Shown: piece by piece, positions 8,750 to 18,414 of the stretch
Layout: every line of letters starts with the position of its first letter
How positions within the stretch are numbered: position 1 is the stretch's first letter
NCBI RefSeq assembly: GCF_002150505.1
Contig: NZ_MSSV01000017.1
Location: forward strand, 1 to 64,000
Reading direction: 5' to 3'
Source of the DNA: Algoriphagus ratkowskyi
GTDB lineage: Bacteria > Bacteroidota > Bacteroidia > Cytophagales > Cyclobacteriaceae
DNA length: 64,000 nt
The notes under the pieces: generated by a model
Database searches by the model: none
Told to the model about the DNA's origin: nothing
Seen by the model: only the letters and a program-made list of their open reading frames with translations
Translations under genes and position numbers: made by a program

Positions 8750-9664
8750 CTACTTCAAATCTTCCATCCAATCGATCAGCACATCTCTCCAACCATCGAC
8801 TGCTCCTTTGCCCAATCCAAAACCAAAGCCATGGCCACCTTTAGGATAGATGTGAAGTGATGCAGGTACTTTGTTGGCATTAAGGGCGTCGTAATATAAG
8901 AAGCTGTTTTCTATAGGAACTCCACCATCGTCCTGTGCATGTACCAAGAAAGTTGGTGGCGTTTCCGCTGTTACATTCAGTTCACTAGAGAAACGATCAA
9001 TCAATTCCTGACTGGCATCAGCGCCGATTAGATTTTTTCTAGAACCTGAATGTGCCGACGCATCTCTAAAGGAAATCACAGGATAAGCCAAAATAGAAAA
9101 ATCAGGACGTGCAGAAATTGCATCTATAGCATCCTTTGATCTATCCACTTCATGTGCATACTGCGTGCTGACGGTAGAGGCTAAATGTCCTCCAGCGGAG
9201 AAACCCATTACGCCAACTTTAGCTGGATCAATTTTCCATTCTTCGGCATGATGTCGGACAAGACGCACAGCCCGCTGCGCATCAAGCAAAGGAACTTCCT
9301 TAGCGTCTGTCAGAGACTTGGAGTTTGGAAGTCTGTACTTGACCACGATTCCCACGATACCTTGTGTGTTTAGCCACTTGGCAAAGTCTCTTCCTTCCCA
9401 ATCATAAGCCAGAATACCATAACCGCCTCCAGGAAAAATAACTACCGCCTGACCAGTTCGCATTTGCTTGCTAGGGAGAAAAACTTCGATCTGTGGTATT
9501 TGCACATTTTCTATCCGGATAATTCCTTCCTCAATCGCTTTTTCCTCCAGCCCCATATCGGTCTGTAGTGGGGGAGTTCCCTCCCAAAGAGGAAGGATGA
9601 TTTCTTGCGCGCTCACTAGGGTACTGGTCATGACTAAACTGAATAGTAGAAGTAATTTTTTCAT
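8750..9664 (-). CDS. Secreted alpha/beta-hydrolase, probable carbohydrate esterase
   Basis: This 304-residue protein starts with a classic signal peptide (hydrophobic residues 4-18, cleavage after VSAQ). The oxyanion-hole motif FPGGGYG and the nucleophile elbow GFSAGGHLA are clear. A late Asp (HAQDDGG) and His (KGGHGFG) complete the catalytic triad. It belongs to the BD-FAE/acetyl-xylan-esterase-like group of exported esterases. Its place at the 3' end of the deoxy-sugar cluster suggests removal of acyl groups from a polysaccharide or oligosaccharide in the periplasm (inference). Confidence 0.85.
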   Translation of the reverse strand: MKKLLLLFSLVMTSTLVSAQEIILPLWEGTPPLQTDMGLEEKAIEEGIIRIENVQIPQIEVFLPSKQMRTGQAVVIFPGGGYGILAYDWEGRDFAKWLNTQGIVGIVVKYRLPNSKSLTDAKEVPLLDAQRAVRLVRHHAEEWKIDPAKVGVMGFSAGGHLASTVSTQYAHEVDRSKDAIDAISARPDFSILAYPVISFRDASAHSGSRKNLIGADASQELIDRFSSELNVTAETPPTFLVHAQDDGGVPIENSFLYYDALNANKVPASLHIYPKGGHGFGFGLGKGAVDGWRDVLIDWMEDLK

Positions 9665-9780
9665 CTTTTTATTGTTTCGCTTTAAAATTATCCACGTGAC
9701 TCTTGAATGGAGTTTCGTATGTTGTAAACCTTTGCCACAGAGTGATATTTTTATTTAAAATAGATTTTATAAAGTTTGTT

Positions 9781-10122
9781 TTAGGCTTTGAAATCAAAAA
9801 TCCGGTCCATTAACTGCCAGCGCCAAGTGTCTGGAGTTCCGGGCAAATTGGTTTGGTATTGGCCTAGAAATGATTCCCATTCCTGCACTTTTTCATTGGC
9901 ATTGTCTAAGGCAGCTTTCCTTTCGAAGGTAAAGTTTTCATCTCCAACCAGTATCATGCTAAGTCTGTGACGCCATCGATAAATGCTCATCGCCAAAATC
10001 CCGGCATCATGAAGACTCTGGATGATAGCTGGCGCAACAGCTTTGTGGCATTCAACATAAGCCTGAATTGCTTCTTCATCATCTTTCAGGTCACAGATTA
10101 ATACAAAGGTTTGGGTATTCAT
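9781..10122 (-). CDS. L-rhamnose/L-fucose mutarotase (DUF718 family)
   Basis: At 113 residues this matches the compact ferredoxin-like RhaM family. The conserved pattern YxxCHKxVxP followed by LHDAGI and the SIYRWRHRLSMIL strand is visible, with His27 as the likely catalytic residue. It would interconvert alpha and beta anomers of a 6-deoxy-hexose. Given FucP and the oxidative fucose genes upstream on the same strand, L-fucose is the likelier substrate. No signal peptide, so cytoplasmic. Confidence 0.85.
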   Translation of the reverse strand: MNTQTFVLICDLKDDEEAIQAYVECHKAVAPAIIQSLHDAGILAMSIYRWRHRLSMILVGDENFTFERKAALDNANEKVQEWESFLGQYQTNLPGTPDTWRWQLMDRIFDFKA

Positions 10123-10197
10123 ATTAGGTTGAAATTTAGAATATGCTCTCAGATAATTCTTTTATAAAAATGCCTAGTAGAAAAGATCGTGGTAAAA

Positions 10198-10226
10198 TCC
10201 CCCTAGCCCGCTTTGAAAAAGGGGGA
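10198..10226. repeat. TCCCCCT...AGGGGGA stem-loop
   Basis: A 7-bp perfect stem with a 15-base loop, in the 223-base gap between fucP and the mutarotase gene. It may attenuate or process the transcript between these genes, or be a dispersed repeat. There is no T-run of terminator type. Confidence 0.45.
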
Positions 10227-10345
10227 GTGCCTCATTTCTACTTTTACTCCTCAATTAAGTCAAGTCTTCGACTTCATTCAAGCTGATAAATTAGGTATTT
10301 CACGTATGAAGGCTTACGGTAGAAATCTCTTTATTTCCCAATCTC

Positions 10346-11653
10346 TCATTCTCCCACCTTCTTAACTCTCAAACTAAATAACAAAACCATTACAAAACAG
10401 GCAAGTGGAAGAATGAAAGAGAATTTGACTTCAGGAACGCCTAGAATTAATGTGTCGTCATACCCTGATCCACCGATATCCATGATCATTCCCTGAAGCG
10501 TTGGCATCACTGCCCCGCCCACAATAGCCATGACGAGGTAAGCTGCGGCAAATTTAGAGTCTTCGCCCAAGCCGTCCAATGCGATACCGTATATGGTAGG
10601 AAACATCAAAGACATAGCAAAAGAGATAGCTACCAATGAATAAAGACCGATCATTCCGGGTAAGAAAATAGCTCCAGCTGTGAATACTATAGCTAGGATG
10701 GTAAAGATGGTAAGCAGTTTTGAAGCAGAAATATATCTCAGTAGAAAAGTGCAAATCCAACGCCCTATAAGAAAGACCACCAAAGCGGTATAGCCATAAT
10801 TCACAGCATCTGCATTTCCAATACCAAGAACTTCTGCGTACTGATAGATGTACGTCCACACCATGATTTGCGCACCTACATAGAACATCTGAGCGAGCGT
10901 GCCTTCTACGAAATTCCTGTTTTTCAGTAAGCGACCCATAGTTGCTCTAAATTCCACCTTCCCGGTTTCCTTGCTTTCTGGCATTTTCATCATCGCGATG
11001 ACTACTAATATTGCGATCACAACAAGCCCGAGTATGACATATGGATTTCGAATGATTAACAGATCGGCGGTTCGGATTACAGCTTTGGCCGCTTCATCTA
11101 AACTGGTAAAAATGATAGTGCCATCCGCATCAGTTGCATTTGACTGAAGTGAGTTTAGTATAAATTGCTTGGCAACAAAAAGTCCAGCCAAAGCTCCCAT
11201 TGGATTAAATGCTTGTGCAAGATTCAAACGCTGCGTGGCGGTTGCCTCTGGACCCATAGACAAAATGTAGGGATTGGCCGTAGTTTCTAAAAAGGCTAAT
11301 CCAAACGTTAAAATATAAAGTGAAGCAAGGAAAAACCCATAACTCTCCCATGCTGCTGCAGGGTAGAATAATAATGCTCCAAACCCATATAAGCCAAGTC
11401 CTAGCAGGATCCCTGTTTTATAAGAGTACTTTTTGATAAAGAAAGCAGCTGGCAATGCCATGGTAAAATACCCTCCGTAAAAGGCCATTTGCACCCAGGA
11501 GGCTTGTGTGTTGTTTAGCTCGAGTACGCGCTTAAACGCCGCCACCATGGGATTGGTAATGTCATTTGCGAAGCCCCATAATGCGAAAAGAGAAGTGATT
11601 AAGATGAAGGGAACGAGTAATTCCTTGGGTATTAAGACTGGTTTTTGGGTCAT
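10346..11653 (-). CDS. fucP: L-fucose:H+ symporter, MFS family
   Basis: A 435-residue protein with about 12 transmembrane helices. The N-terminal run (SLFALWGFANDITNPMV) is the typical FucP signature with its buried Asn-Asp pair, and LETTANPYI is the family's second hallmark. It carries L-fucose or a similar sugar across the inner membrane with protons. Its place inside the oxidative sugar cluster agrees. It follows the SDR gene by 33 bases, so the two are probably co-transcribed. GlcP/NagP-type sugar porters of the same family cannot be excluded. Confidence 0.88.
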   Translation of the reverse strand: MTQKPVLIPKELLVPFILITSLFALWGFANDITNPMVAAFKRVLELNNTQASWVQMAFYGGYFTMALPAAFFIKKYSYKTGILLGLGLYGFGALLFYPAAAWESYGFFLASLYILTFGLAFLETTANPYILSMGPEATATQRLNLAQAFNPMGALAGLFVAKQFILNSLQSNATDADGTIIFTSLDEAAKAVIRTADLLIIRNPYVILGLVVIAILVVIAMMKMPESKETGKVEFRATMGRLLKNRNFVEGTLAQMFYVGAQIMVWTYIYQYAEVLGIGNADAVNYGYTALVVFLIGRWICTFLLRYISASKLLTIFTILAIVFTAGAIFLPGMIGLYSLVAISFAMSLMFPTIYGIALDGLGEDSKFAAAYLVMAIVGGAVMPTLQGMIMDIGGSGYDDTLILGVPEVKFSFILPLACFVMVLLFSLRVKKVGE

Positions 11654-11686
11654 GGGTAAAAGTAAGGTTATGGGGATTGCTAAGTT

Positions 11687-12454
<768 letters not shown>

Positions 12455-12530
12455 TTAATGTTTGTCCACGGTCTACTGACAACAGGCGACTGCAGGTTAT
12501 TCTAAAATTTCATTTTATACTCCAATAGCG

Positions 12531-12558
12531 GTCGTCTGCTGACTGTCGTCTGTTGACT
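12531..12558. repeat. 14-bp tandem repeat
   Basis: GTCGTCTGCTGACT is followed at once by GTCGTCTGTTGACT (13 of 14 bases identical). Related diverged units occur at about 12468-12492. The repeats occupy the 109-base gap between the SDR and lactonase genes and end directly at the lactonase stop. Confidence 0.65.
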
Positions 12559-12560
12559 TT

Positions 12561-13385
12561 TCAAATCCCATAAAACTCCGCAGCAGTATTTCCCATGATT
12601 GCTTCTTTTTCCGTCTTCGAAAGTCTATCCGTGAATCGTTCCACCACTTCCAAAACCTGCTCGTACTCTCCCGCGATCTTACAAACTGGCCAGTCGCTGC
12701 CAAACATCAGACGTTTCGGGCCAAATAGCTCAAGTGCTACATCTAGATAGATTTGCAGGTCTGTGGCTTTCCACTTCTTCCAATCCGCTTCCGTGATCAT
12801 TCCAGAAACTTTACAAGAAATATAATCTCGCTCAGCTAGTGGCGCCATCTCTTTTTTCCATGCTCTCCAGATACCCAATTTAATGTTAGGTTTAGCGATA
12901 TGATCTATGACAAATGGTTGCTCGGGAGCTTTTTTAATAAATTGTAAAGTAGCTTCCAGTTGTGTGTGGAAAATAAGTATGTCATAGGTGTAGCCTCTTT
13001 TTCCAATTTTCTTGATGCCACGGATAAACTCCTTTCGCAGCATATAGTCAACAGGTTTTGACTGCAGAATTTCCCGATAGCCTTTCAACTTTTTTTGCGA
13101 AGCAAATTGGTCTAACTCCTTGTCCAGTGCATCAGACCCCAAATCTGCCCAGCCTACCACTGCTTTGATCTGCTCGTATTCTTCGGCTAAATCGCAGAGA
13201 AAAGCAGTTTCTCGAAAGCTTTCATCAGATTGCACAGCCACGCAGCCATCGATCTGATGTTCCTTTAAAATCGGGATAAGGTCATCAGGAAGAAAATTCC
13301 TCTGGATCACCTTCATTTCGTCGGTGATCCAAGAGTGTTTTTCAGGATTGTATTTCCAAAAGTGCTGGTGGGAATCCAGTCTCAT
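12561..13385 (-). CDS. Amidohydrolase-2 family sugar lactonase (L-fuconolactonase type)
   Basis: 274 residues. The first residues, RLDSHQHFW, carry the HxH metal/substrate motif of the amidohydrolase-2 (COG3618) family. Further conserved points are FVIDHIAKP, CKVSGM and MFGSDWPVC, the last holding the catalytic Asp. Family members open L-fucono-1,5-lactone or L-rhamnono-lactone to the acid. Its start overlaps the stop of the diketo-acid hydrolase gene by 4 bases (13382-13385), so translation is coupled. Cytoplasmic. Confidence 0.85.
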   Translation of the reverse strand: MRLDSHQHFWKYNPEKHSWITDEMKVIQRNFLPDDLIPILKEHQIDGCVAVQSDESFRETAFLCDLAEEYEQIKAVVGWADLGSDALDKELDQFASQKKLKGYREILQSKPVDYMLRKEFIRGIKKIGKRGYTYDILIFHTQLEATLQFIKKAPEQPFVIDHIAKPNIKLGIWRAWKKEMAPLAERDYISCKVSGMITEADWKKWKATDLQIYLDVALELFGPKRLMFGSDWPVCKIAGEYEQVLEVVERFTDRLSKTEKEAIMGNTAAEFYGI

Positions 13386-14242
13386 GCTTCAGGATCGTTG
13401 ATTGCTACTTGTTTCGATTCGCCCAAGCCGTCGATGCCAAGCTCGACCACATCACCTACTTTTAAGTAAGTAGGTGGAGTAAGTCCAAGGCCAACGCCCG
13501 CTGGAGTTCCGGTAGAGATCACGTCGCCAGGCAGTAAAGTCATGTATTGGCTCAAATGTGAAATAAGGTAAGGAATGTTAAACACCAAATCTGACGTGTT
13601 GCTGTCCTGAAGCATTTTACCGTTCAGCTTGAGCCAAAGTCTCAAGTTATGCGGATCTTGGATTTCAGTTTTGGTGACCAAAACCGGTCCAAGAGGAGCG
13701 AAGTTATCCGCACTTTTACCTTTCACCCATTGCCCACCATGATTTAGTTGAAAGTCGCGTTCAGAGACGTCGTTATGCAAACAGTAGCCAGCAACATAAT
13801 CCATAGCATCTTCTTGGCTCACATATTTTGTGCGTTTGCCGATTACCACAGCAAGCTCAACTTCCCAGTCAGTTTTTACAGAGTTCTTAGGGATCAAAAT
13901 ATTGTCAAATGGCCCGCAAAGAGAAGAGGTAGCCTTCATGAAAATGATCGGGATTTCCGGAACAGGCATCCCGGATTCCAGTGCATGCTTTCTATAATTC
14001 AAGCCGATGCAAATGATTTTTGAAGGGCGAGCTACGGGAGAACCTAACCTAGAATCAGCTGGTATTTCATTTAGATTTTCCTCGTTTGCTTCCAGCCATT
14101 TTTCTAGTCTTGCTAAGCCATTGTTAGTGAAAAAATCTTCATTCCAATCCTCTTCAAAGCCTGAGCAGTCTAGGTATTTCCCAGATGCACTTTGGATTCC
14201 TGGTTGTTCATTTCCGGCTGCGCCAAATCGTATTAATTTCAT
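13382..14242 (-). CDS. Fumarylacetoacetate-hydrolase-family 2,4-diketo-3-deoxy-L-fuconate hydrolase
   Basis: 286 residues with the FAH fold signatures: CIGLNYRKHALE, the metal-binding WEVELAVVIGK with its glutamates, YCLHNDVSERDFQ, GKSADNFAPLGP, and STGTPAGVGLG. In the oxidative fucose route this enzyme splits 2,4-diketo-3-deoxy-L-fuconate to pyruvate and L-lactate. The same scaffold serves the rhamnose route. Operon position between lactonase and SDR supports the role. It ends the pathway whose dehydratase step is not encoded here. Confidence 0.85.
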   Translation of the reverse strand: MKLIRFGAAGNEQPGIQSASGKYLDCSGFEEDWNEDFFTNNGLARLEKWLEANEENLNEIPADSRLGSPVARPSKIICIGLNYRKHALESGMPVPEIPIIFMKATSSLCGPFDNILIPKNSVKTDWEVELAVVIGKRTKYVSQEDAMDYVAGYCLHNDVSERDFQLNHGGQWVKGKSADNFAPLGPVLVTKTEIQDPHNLRLWLKLNGKMLQDSNTSDLVFNIPYLISHLSQYMTLLPGDVISTGTPAGVGLGLTPPTYLKVGDVVELGIDGLGESKQVAINDPEA

Positions 14243-14261
14243 TTTTAAGTATTAAGTAGAT

Positions 14262-14332
14262 AGTAACAAGTATTAAGACTTTAGAATCAAGACACAAGAT
14301 ATTAGATTTTAGAATCAAGACTTTAGTATTAA
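14262..14332. repeat. Degenerate AT-rich intergenic tandem repeat
   Basis: TTAGAATCAAGAC occurs exactly twice (14281-14293 and 14309-14321, period 28), among variants such as AAGTATTAAGAC and AAGACTTTAGTATTAA. It lies within the 214-base gap between the SDR and FAH genes. No coding signal. Confidence 0.65.
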
Positions 14333-14413
14333 AATTGGAGTGCCAAGACTCTAGGTTTTAGATTAAGTGAGTAGGAGTGTATGATTGAGTTCAATAAATT
14401 CGTTGAGCTCGTA

Positions 14414-14431
14414 CCCCGATAGCGATCGGGG
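14414..14431. repeat. CCCCGAT...ATCGGGG palindrome
   Basis: A perfect 7-bp stem (CCCCGAT/ATCGGGG) with loop AGCG, about 26 bases downstream of the SDR stop on the minus strand. It could slow or end transcription, but it also resembles a dispersed CCCGATAG-type palindrome of this phylum, and no T-run follows. Confidence 0.55.
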
Positions 14432-14456
14432 CGTATTTCTTGATTCGTACCTCGAA

Positions 14457-15215
14457 TTACATTTTCAATCCCAAGAACCCGCCGTCAATCGGAATATTAG
14501 TTCCTGTCATAAAACTTCCTGTTTCTGCACTTACGAAATAGGCGAGTTCGGCTATCTCCACAGGAGTCGCCATTCTGCCAATCGGCTGAGTAGCGGCTAG
14601 TTTTTCAAACATTTCCTTTTCCTGACCCGGATAGTTCTTTGCTATAAATCCATCTACAAACGGTGTGTGAACTCTACCGGGTGACAGGCAATTGCAACGA
14701 ATGCCATCAGCAACATAATCCCGAGCAACGCTCAACGTCATAGAAAGTGCTGCTCCCTTAGTCATACTGTAGGCAAATCGATCTGGAATACCGATCGTTG
14801 CGGCTACAGAAGCCATGTTTAAGATAGATCCGCCACCATTTTCCTTGAGTTTTGGAAGTGCGGCTTTGATGCAGTTGAACATTCCTTTCACATTGACTTG
14901 AAAAACTCTATCGAAATCCTCAGACGAAGTAGTTTCCACTTTTCCCACATGAGACACACCTGCATTATTGATGAGGGTGTCAATTTTTCCTGGAATGGAC
15001 TGTATTAATAATTCTATTTCGGCGGGATCAGAGACGCTACCGCAAAGAAAAGTCACGTCAAAGCCTTTACTTCGCTCATCTTGCGCGACTTTTTCTCCGA
15101 TCTCAGGATTTATATCTATGAAGTAAACTTTGGTTTCTTTGAATGCAAAAAGCTGAACCATAGCTAGTCCGATACCCGATGCTCCGCCTGTAATAAGTAC
15201 TGTTTTATTTTTCAT
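14457..15215 (-). CDS. SDR-family oxidoreductase, probable 2-keto-3-deoxy-L-fuconate dehydrogenase
   Basis: Classical SDR: GGASGIG cofactor loop near residue 11, NNAGVSHVG, Ser in NMASVAA and YSMTK as the YxxxK pair. The C-terminal IPIDGGF motif is typical. I use the start at 15215 (MKNKTVLITGG, 252 residues); an upstream ATG at 15260 would add 15 residues with no family counterpart. In the oxidative fucose pathway an enzyme of this type oxidises 2-keto-3-deoxy-fuconate to the 2,4-diketo acid used by the FAH-family gene next to it. Exact substrate is inferred from context. Confidence 0.78.
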   Translation of the reverse strand: MKNKTVLITGGASGIGLAMVQLFAFKETKVYFIDINPEIGEKVAQDERSKGFDVTFLCGSVSDPAEIELLIQSIPGKIDTLINNAGVSHVGKVETTSSEDFDRVFQVNVKGMFNCIKAALPKLKENGGGSILNMASVAATIGIPDRFAYSMTKGAALSMTLSVARDYVADGIRCNCLSPGRVHTPFVDGFIAKNYPGQEKEMFEKLAATQPIGRMATPVEIAELAYFVSAETGSFMTGTNIPIDGGFLGLKM

Positions 15216-15380
15216 AAGTATAGCAAAATGGAAGGTAGCACCTGCAATTTTTAGTGCCAAAGAATATTACATGGATTATGTGGAATGTTTGAACACTTTT
15301 TCACAGGATATTATCAAAAATCAAAATTTCATACCCTTAAACATCTAACTTTTGACATAATACCATATACAAACATTTGT

Positions 15381-16463
15381 CTATCCTAGCCTAACTGTCT
15401 CCCCGGTTTTCACTGACTCATCACAGGCAAAAGCAATTTTCAAACTGTTCAGCGCATCTTCCAAATGCGCATCTAGGTTGATGTTTTCTTGAATGGCTTT
15501 GAGGAAGTACTGCTGCTCTCGATTGCAAAGTTCCTGATGATCTGGCTCGTCTTTCAAATCGATCCATTCGTCTGGGGTGGTGAAATTATTATTATCATCA
15601 ATCTCTGCATGATGTACTCGAATGGATTCGGTTTTGGTATGCGCATCCACATTGTCCGATTGGCCACTGGATCCAGCATCCTTCGCTGTGATAGAAACTG
15701 ATCCTTTTGGCCCAAAAACATCCTTTACAAAAAAGGCTGTCTCACTGACCATCGGTCCCCAGCCAGCTTCGTACCAGCCTACAGAACCATCTTCAAAGCG
15801 AATCTGAAGTTGACCGTAATTGTAATTGTCTTCAGAAATATCTTCTGTCAGTCGAGCGCCTATTGCAGATACTGAAACGGGTTTTGACCTGGTCATCTGG
15901 CACATCACGTCAATGTAATGTACACCGCAATCCACAATAGGGCTGAGGCTTTTCATGAGATTGCGGTGCACATCCCACATGTATCCTTGACTTTGTTGAT
16001 TGAGATTCATCCGCATTACGAGTGGCTTTCCAAGCTTTTCAGCTTCTTGAATAAACCTGATCCAAGAAGGATGATGCCTTAAAATATAGCCTACGACTAC
16101 TTTTTTGTTTACTTCCTTAGCTTTCGAAATAATTCGCTCGCAACCAAGAATTGTGTCTGCCAGTGGTTTTTCTATAAAAATATCGCAACCCGCTTCAAGT
16201 GATTTTAAAGCAAATTCCTCGTGAGTATCGGGATAAGTAGAAATGCAAACTGCATCAGGTTTTGACTGCGCTAATGCTATGTCGAAATCTGAAAAAAGTG
16301 GATAACTGGCTTGAAATTTCTTGTTTAGTTTCTGGTTGGATTCCCCTCTCGATACTAATCCGCATATCTCGAATTCAGGAAAATTGTGGTAAGCTGTAGC
16401 ATGGGCAATCCCCATATTTCCACAGCCAACTACAAGGATTTTGATTGGGATATTATTGCTCAT
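15381..16463 (-). CDS. Gfo/Idh/MocA family oxidoreductase
   Basis: 360 residues. The N-terminal Rossmann fold has GCGNMGIAHA. The EKPL motif (FIEKPLAD) and the second-domain DCGVHYIDV with its catalytic-type His are intact. Such enzymes oxidise or epimerise sugars using NAD(P). It heads the deoxy-sugar cluster and may supply an additional sugar dehydrogenase step. Its start overlaps the end of the cyclophilin gene by 11 bases. No signal peptide, hence cytoplasmic. Confidence 0.82.
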   Translation of the reverse strand: MSNNIPIKILVVGCGNMGIAHATAYHNFPEFEICGLVSRGESNQKLNKKFQASYPLFSDFDIALAQSKPDAVCISTYPDTHEEFALKSLEAGCDIFIEKPLADTILGCERIISKAKEVNKKVVVGYILRHHPSWIRFIQEAEKLGKPLVMRMNLNQQSQGYMWDVHRNLMKSLSPIVDCGVHYIDVMCQMTRSKPVSVSAIGARLTEDISEDNYNYGQLQIRFEDGSVGWYEAGWGPMVSETAFFVKDVFGPKGSVSITAKDAGSSGQSDNVDAHTKTESIRVHHAEIDDNNNFTTPDEWIDLKDEPDHQELCNREQQYFLKAIQENINLDAHLEDALNSLKIAFACDESVKTGETVRLG

Positions 16464-17133
16464 TAAGTGAGGTTTTAGAGTGTTCTTGGGAATTTAAAAA
16501 GATCCTTTCAATTTGATTTACAGGGATTTGGATGATGTTTACTGATAATGTAATTGGATTGAGCGGCTCGTCATTTCCGTCTCGTTTTACTCGTACAATT
16601 TGTTCGATCACACTCATGCCTTTGATTACCTGACCAAAAATTGTGTAATCTCCGTCTAGTCTTGGAATACCTTCTGGGTTTTGCACAATATAAAATTGAC
16701 ATCTTGCAGATAATTTTCCGGGATTGTCATCTCTACCAGCTCCCACGGCGCCATAAACATGTTTTAAATCATTAACAAATTCAGGTTCCAAAAGGTACTC
16801 AGGATCTGTGAAACCGTCCTCAGTATCAGGGCAGCCGCCTTGAGCAACAAAATTTGGAATGACGCGATTGAAAGTCAAGGAGTCCCAATAGCCAGCATTT
16901 GCCAACTCAATGAAACTTTCTTTGTGATTTGGAGTACGATCATCAAGACTAATTAAGATTTCCCCATAGAATGTGATGATTTGACCAACAGACACAGTTT
17001 CTTTTGTCGTCTGTGCAAAAGATTTAGTTGATATCCCGATTAATAGGTTGATTATTAATAAATTAATTATTGTGACCCATCGGTAAAGACATCTTGCTTG
17101 TATGTGGAATTTGAAATAAAAAGGTGTTGTCAT
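16453..17133 (-). CDS. Cyclophilin-type peptidyl-prolyl cis-trans isomerase
   Basis: 226 residues with an N-terminal hydrophobic segment (about 19-35) ending SFAQ, which is a likely signal peptide, so the protein is probably periplasmic. The cyclophilin core is visible as FNRVIPNFVAQGG, followed by a family-typical insertion, GAVGAGRDDNPGKLSARCQFYIV and DGDYTIFGQVIKG. It assists folding of exported proteins. It is the first gene of the minus-strand run and its start faces the GAF kinase gene across 60 bases. Confidence 0.85.
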   Translation of the reverse strand: MTTPFYFKFHIQARCLYRWVTIINLLIINLLIGISTKSFAQTTKETVSVGQIITFYGEILISLDDRTPNHKESFIELANAGYWDSLTFNRVIPNFVAQGGCPDTEDGFTDPEYLLEPEFVNDLKHVYGAVGAGRDDNPGKLSARCQFYIVQNPEGIPRLDGDYTIFGQVIKGMSVIEQIVRVKRDGNDEPLNPITLSVNIIQIPVNQIERIFLNSQEHSKTSLNEQ

Positions 17134-17193
17134 TTAGTTTGGACAGGAAATTGTAACATTTTTAATTTTACCAATGATATTAAAAGTAGTAAA

Positions 17194-18414
17194 ATGAATA
17201 AGATTTCCTCTTTAAAAGATAATGAATTGCAAAGGCTTTTAACACTTAGTAATCTTGGGATCGACTATAATGATCCAAATCTTGGACTTGACTATCTTAC
17301 TGAGCTTGCCGCGAAGGTTTCTGGTGCTCAAATTTCCCTTGTAAATCTTATTGACACTTTTGCACAATGGAGTGTGTCAGGATACGGTATAGAGTTCAAT
17401 CAAATACCAAGGGAGGAATCTATATGTCAATGGACTATTCAAACAGAGGTAGATGAAGGTTTTGAAGTTCATGACTTGAGTAGTGATGAACGTTTTAAAA
17501 ATTTTTTCTATGTAAAAGGCGTGCCAAATCTCCGCTACTATATGGGAGTGCCATTAACCCTACCGGAAGGATTTAAGCTAGGAGCACTCTGTGTAATGGA
17601 TAGTAATAAAATTAATCTTTCTGACAATGTTAAGGAGATTTTGAAATTGATTGCTAAGCAGATTGTAGATCGGCTCTTAATTAACAGCAAACTTGCTAAC
17701 CTTAAGAATAAACTCAAACTGTCAGAATTAAGCCAAATTAAATTGGCGCACGACATCCGTGGCCCTATTGGAGGGATAATTGGTTTGTCAGATCTGATTA
17801 CTTCGGAAGGCTTGAATTTAGATGAGAGTGAAATACCGGAGTACTCAGAAATGATCAAACATAGCAGTTTGTCCTTATTGGATTTATCTCAAGATATTCT
17901 TTCTAAAGATTTTGATGAAAATTCGAACCTAACGGATGGATTAACAGAAGGTGATATAAATCTGGTAAAACTCAGAAATACAATTATTCGCCTCTTCGCG
18001 CCACAGATAAAAGTTAAACAACTAGATTTTAAAGTTAATCTAGGGAAAGAGAACCAATTTCAGCCGTTCACTAAAATGTATGTGTTGCAAATTTTGGGGA
18101 ATTTGCTTTCTAACTCTATCAAATTCACTAATCCGGGGGGTGAAATTTCGTTAGAAATGAATTTAAGATTAAGTGAGATGGATTTATTTTTAGAAATAAT
18201 AGTTGAAGATAATGGTATGGGTATACACTCATCCAAAATCAAGGAAATCCATAAAAATGGAACTTCTACGCTAGAAGGAACTAACGGAGAAGTTGGCTTT
18301 GGTTTGGGGTTGAATCTTGTGAGACAGCTCGTCAATCAACGAGATGGTACTATGGACGTAACCTCTGAGGTTGGAAACGGGACGAAGTTTAGAATTGAGA
18401 TGAAGGTGAATTAA
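17194..18414 (+). CDS. GAF-domain sensor histidine kinase
   Basis: From ATG 17194 (406 residues) the protein has an N-terminal GAF domain (about 25-165, with YYMGVPL and LGALCVMD) and a HisKA domain with the phosphoacceptor in LAHDIRGPIGGI. The HATPase has N-box LGNLLSNSIKFT, VEDNGMGI and GFGLGLNLV. No membrane helix is seen, so it is a soluble sensor. No response regulator lies beside it. A TTG at 17098 in the same frame would overlap the opposite gene and is unlikely to be the start. Its 3' end overlaps the convergent acyltransferase gene by 26 bases. Confidence 0.88.
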   Translation: MNKISSLKDNELQRLLTLSNLGIDYNDPNLGLDYLTELAAKVSGAQISLVNLIDTFAQWSVSGYGIEFNQIPREESICQWTIQTEVDEGFEVHDLSSDERFKNFFYVKGVPNLRYYMGVPLTLPEGFKLGALCVMDSNKINLSDNVKEILKLIAKQIVDRLLINSKLANLKNKLKLSELSQIKLAHDIRGPIGGIIGLSDLITSEGLNLDESEIPEYSEMIKHSSLSLLDLSQDILSKDFDENSNLTDGLTEGDINLVKLRNTIIRLFAPQIKVKQLDFKVNLGKENQFQPFTKMYVLQILGNLLSNSIKFTNPGGEISLEMNLRLSEMDLFLEIIVEDNGMGIHSSKIKEIHKNGTSTLEGTNGEVGFGLGLNLVRQLVNQRDGTMDVTSEVGNGTKFRIEMKVN

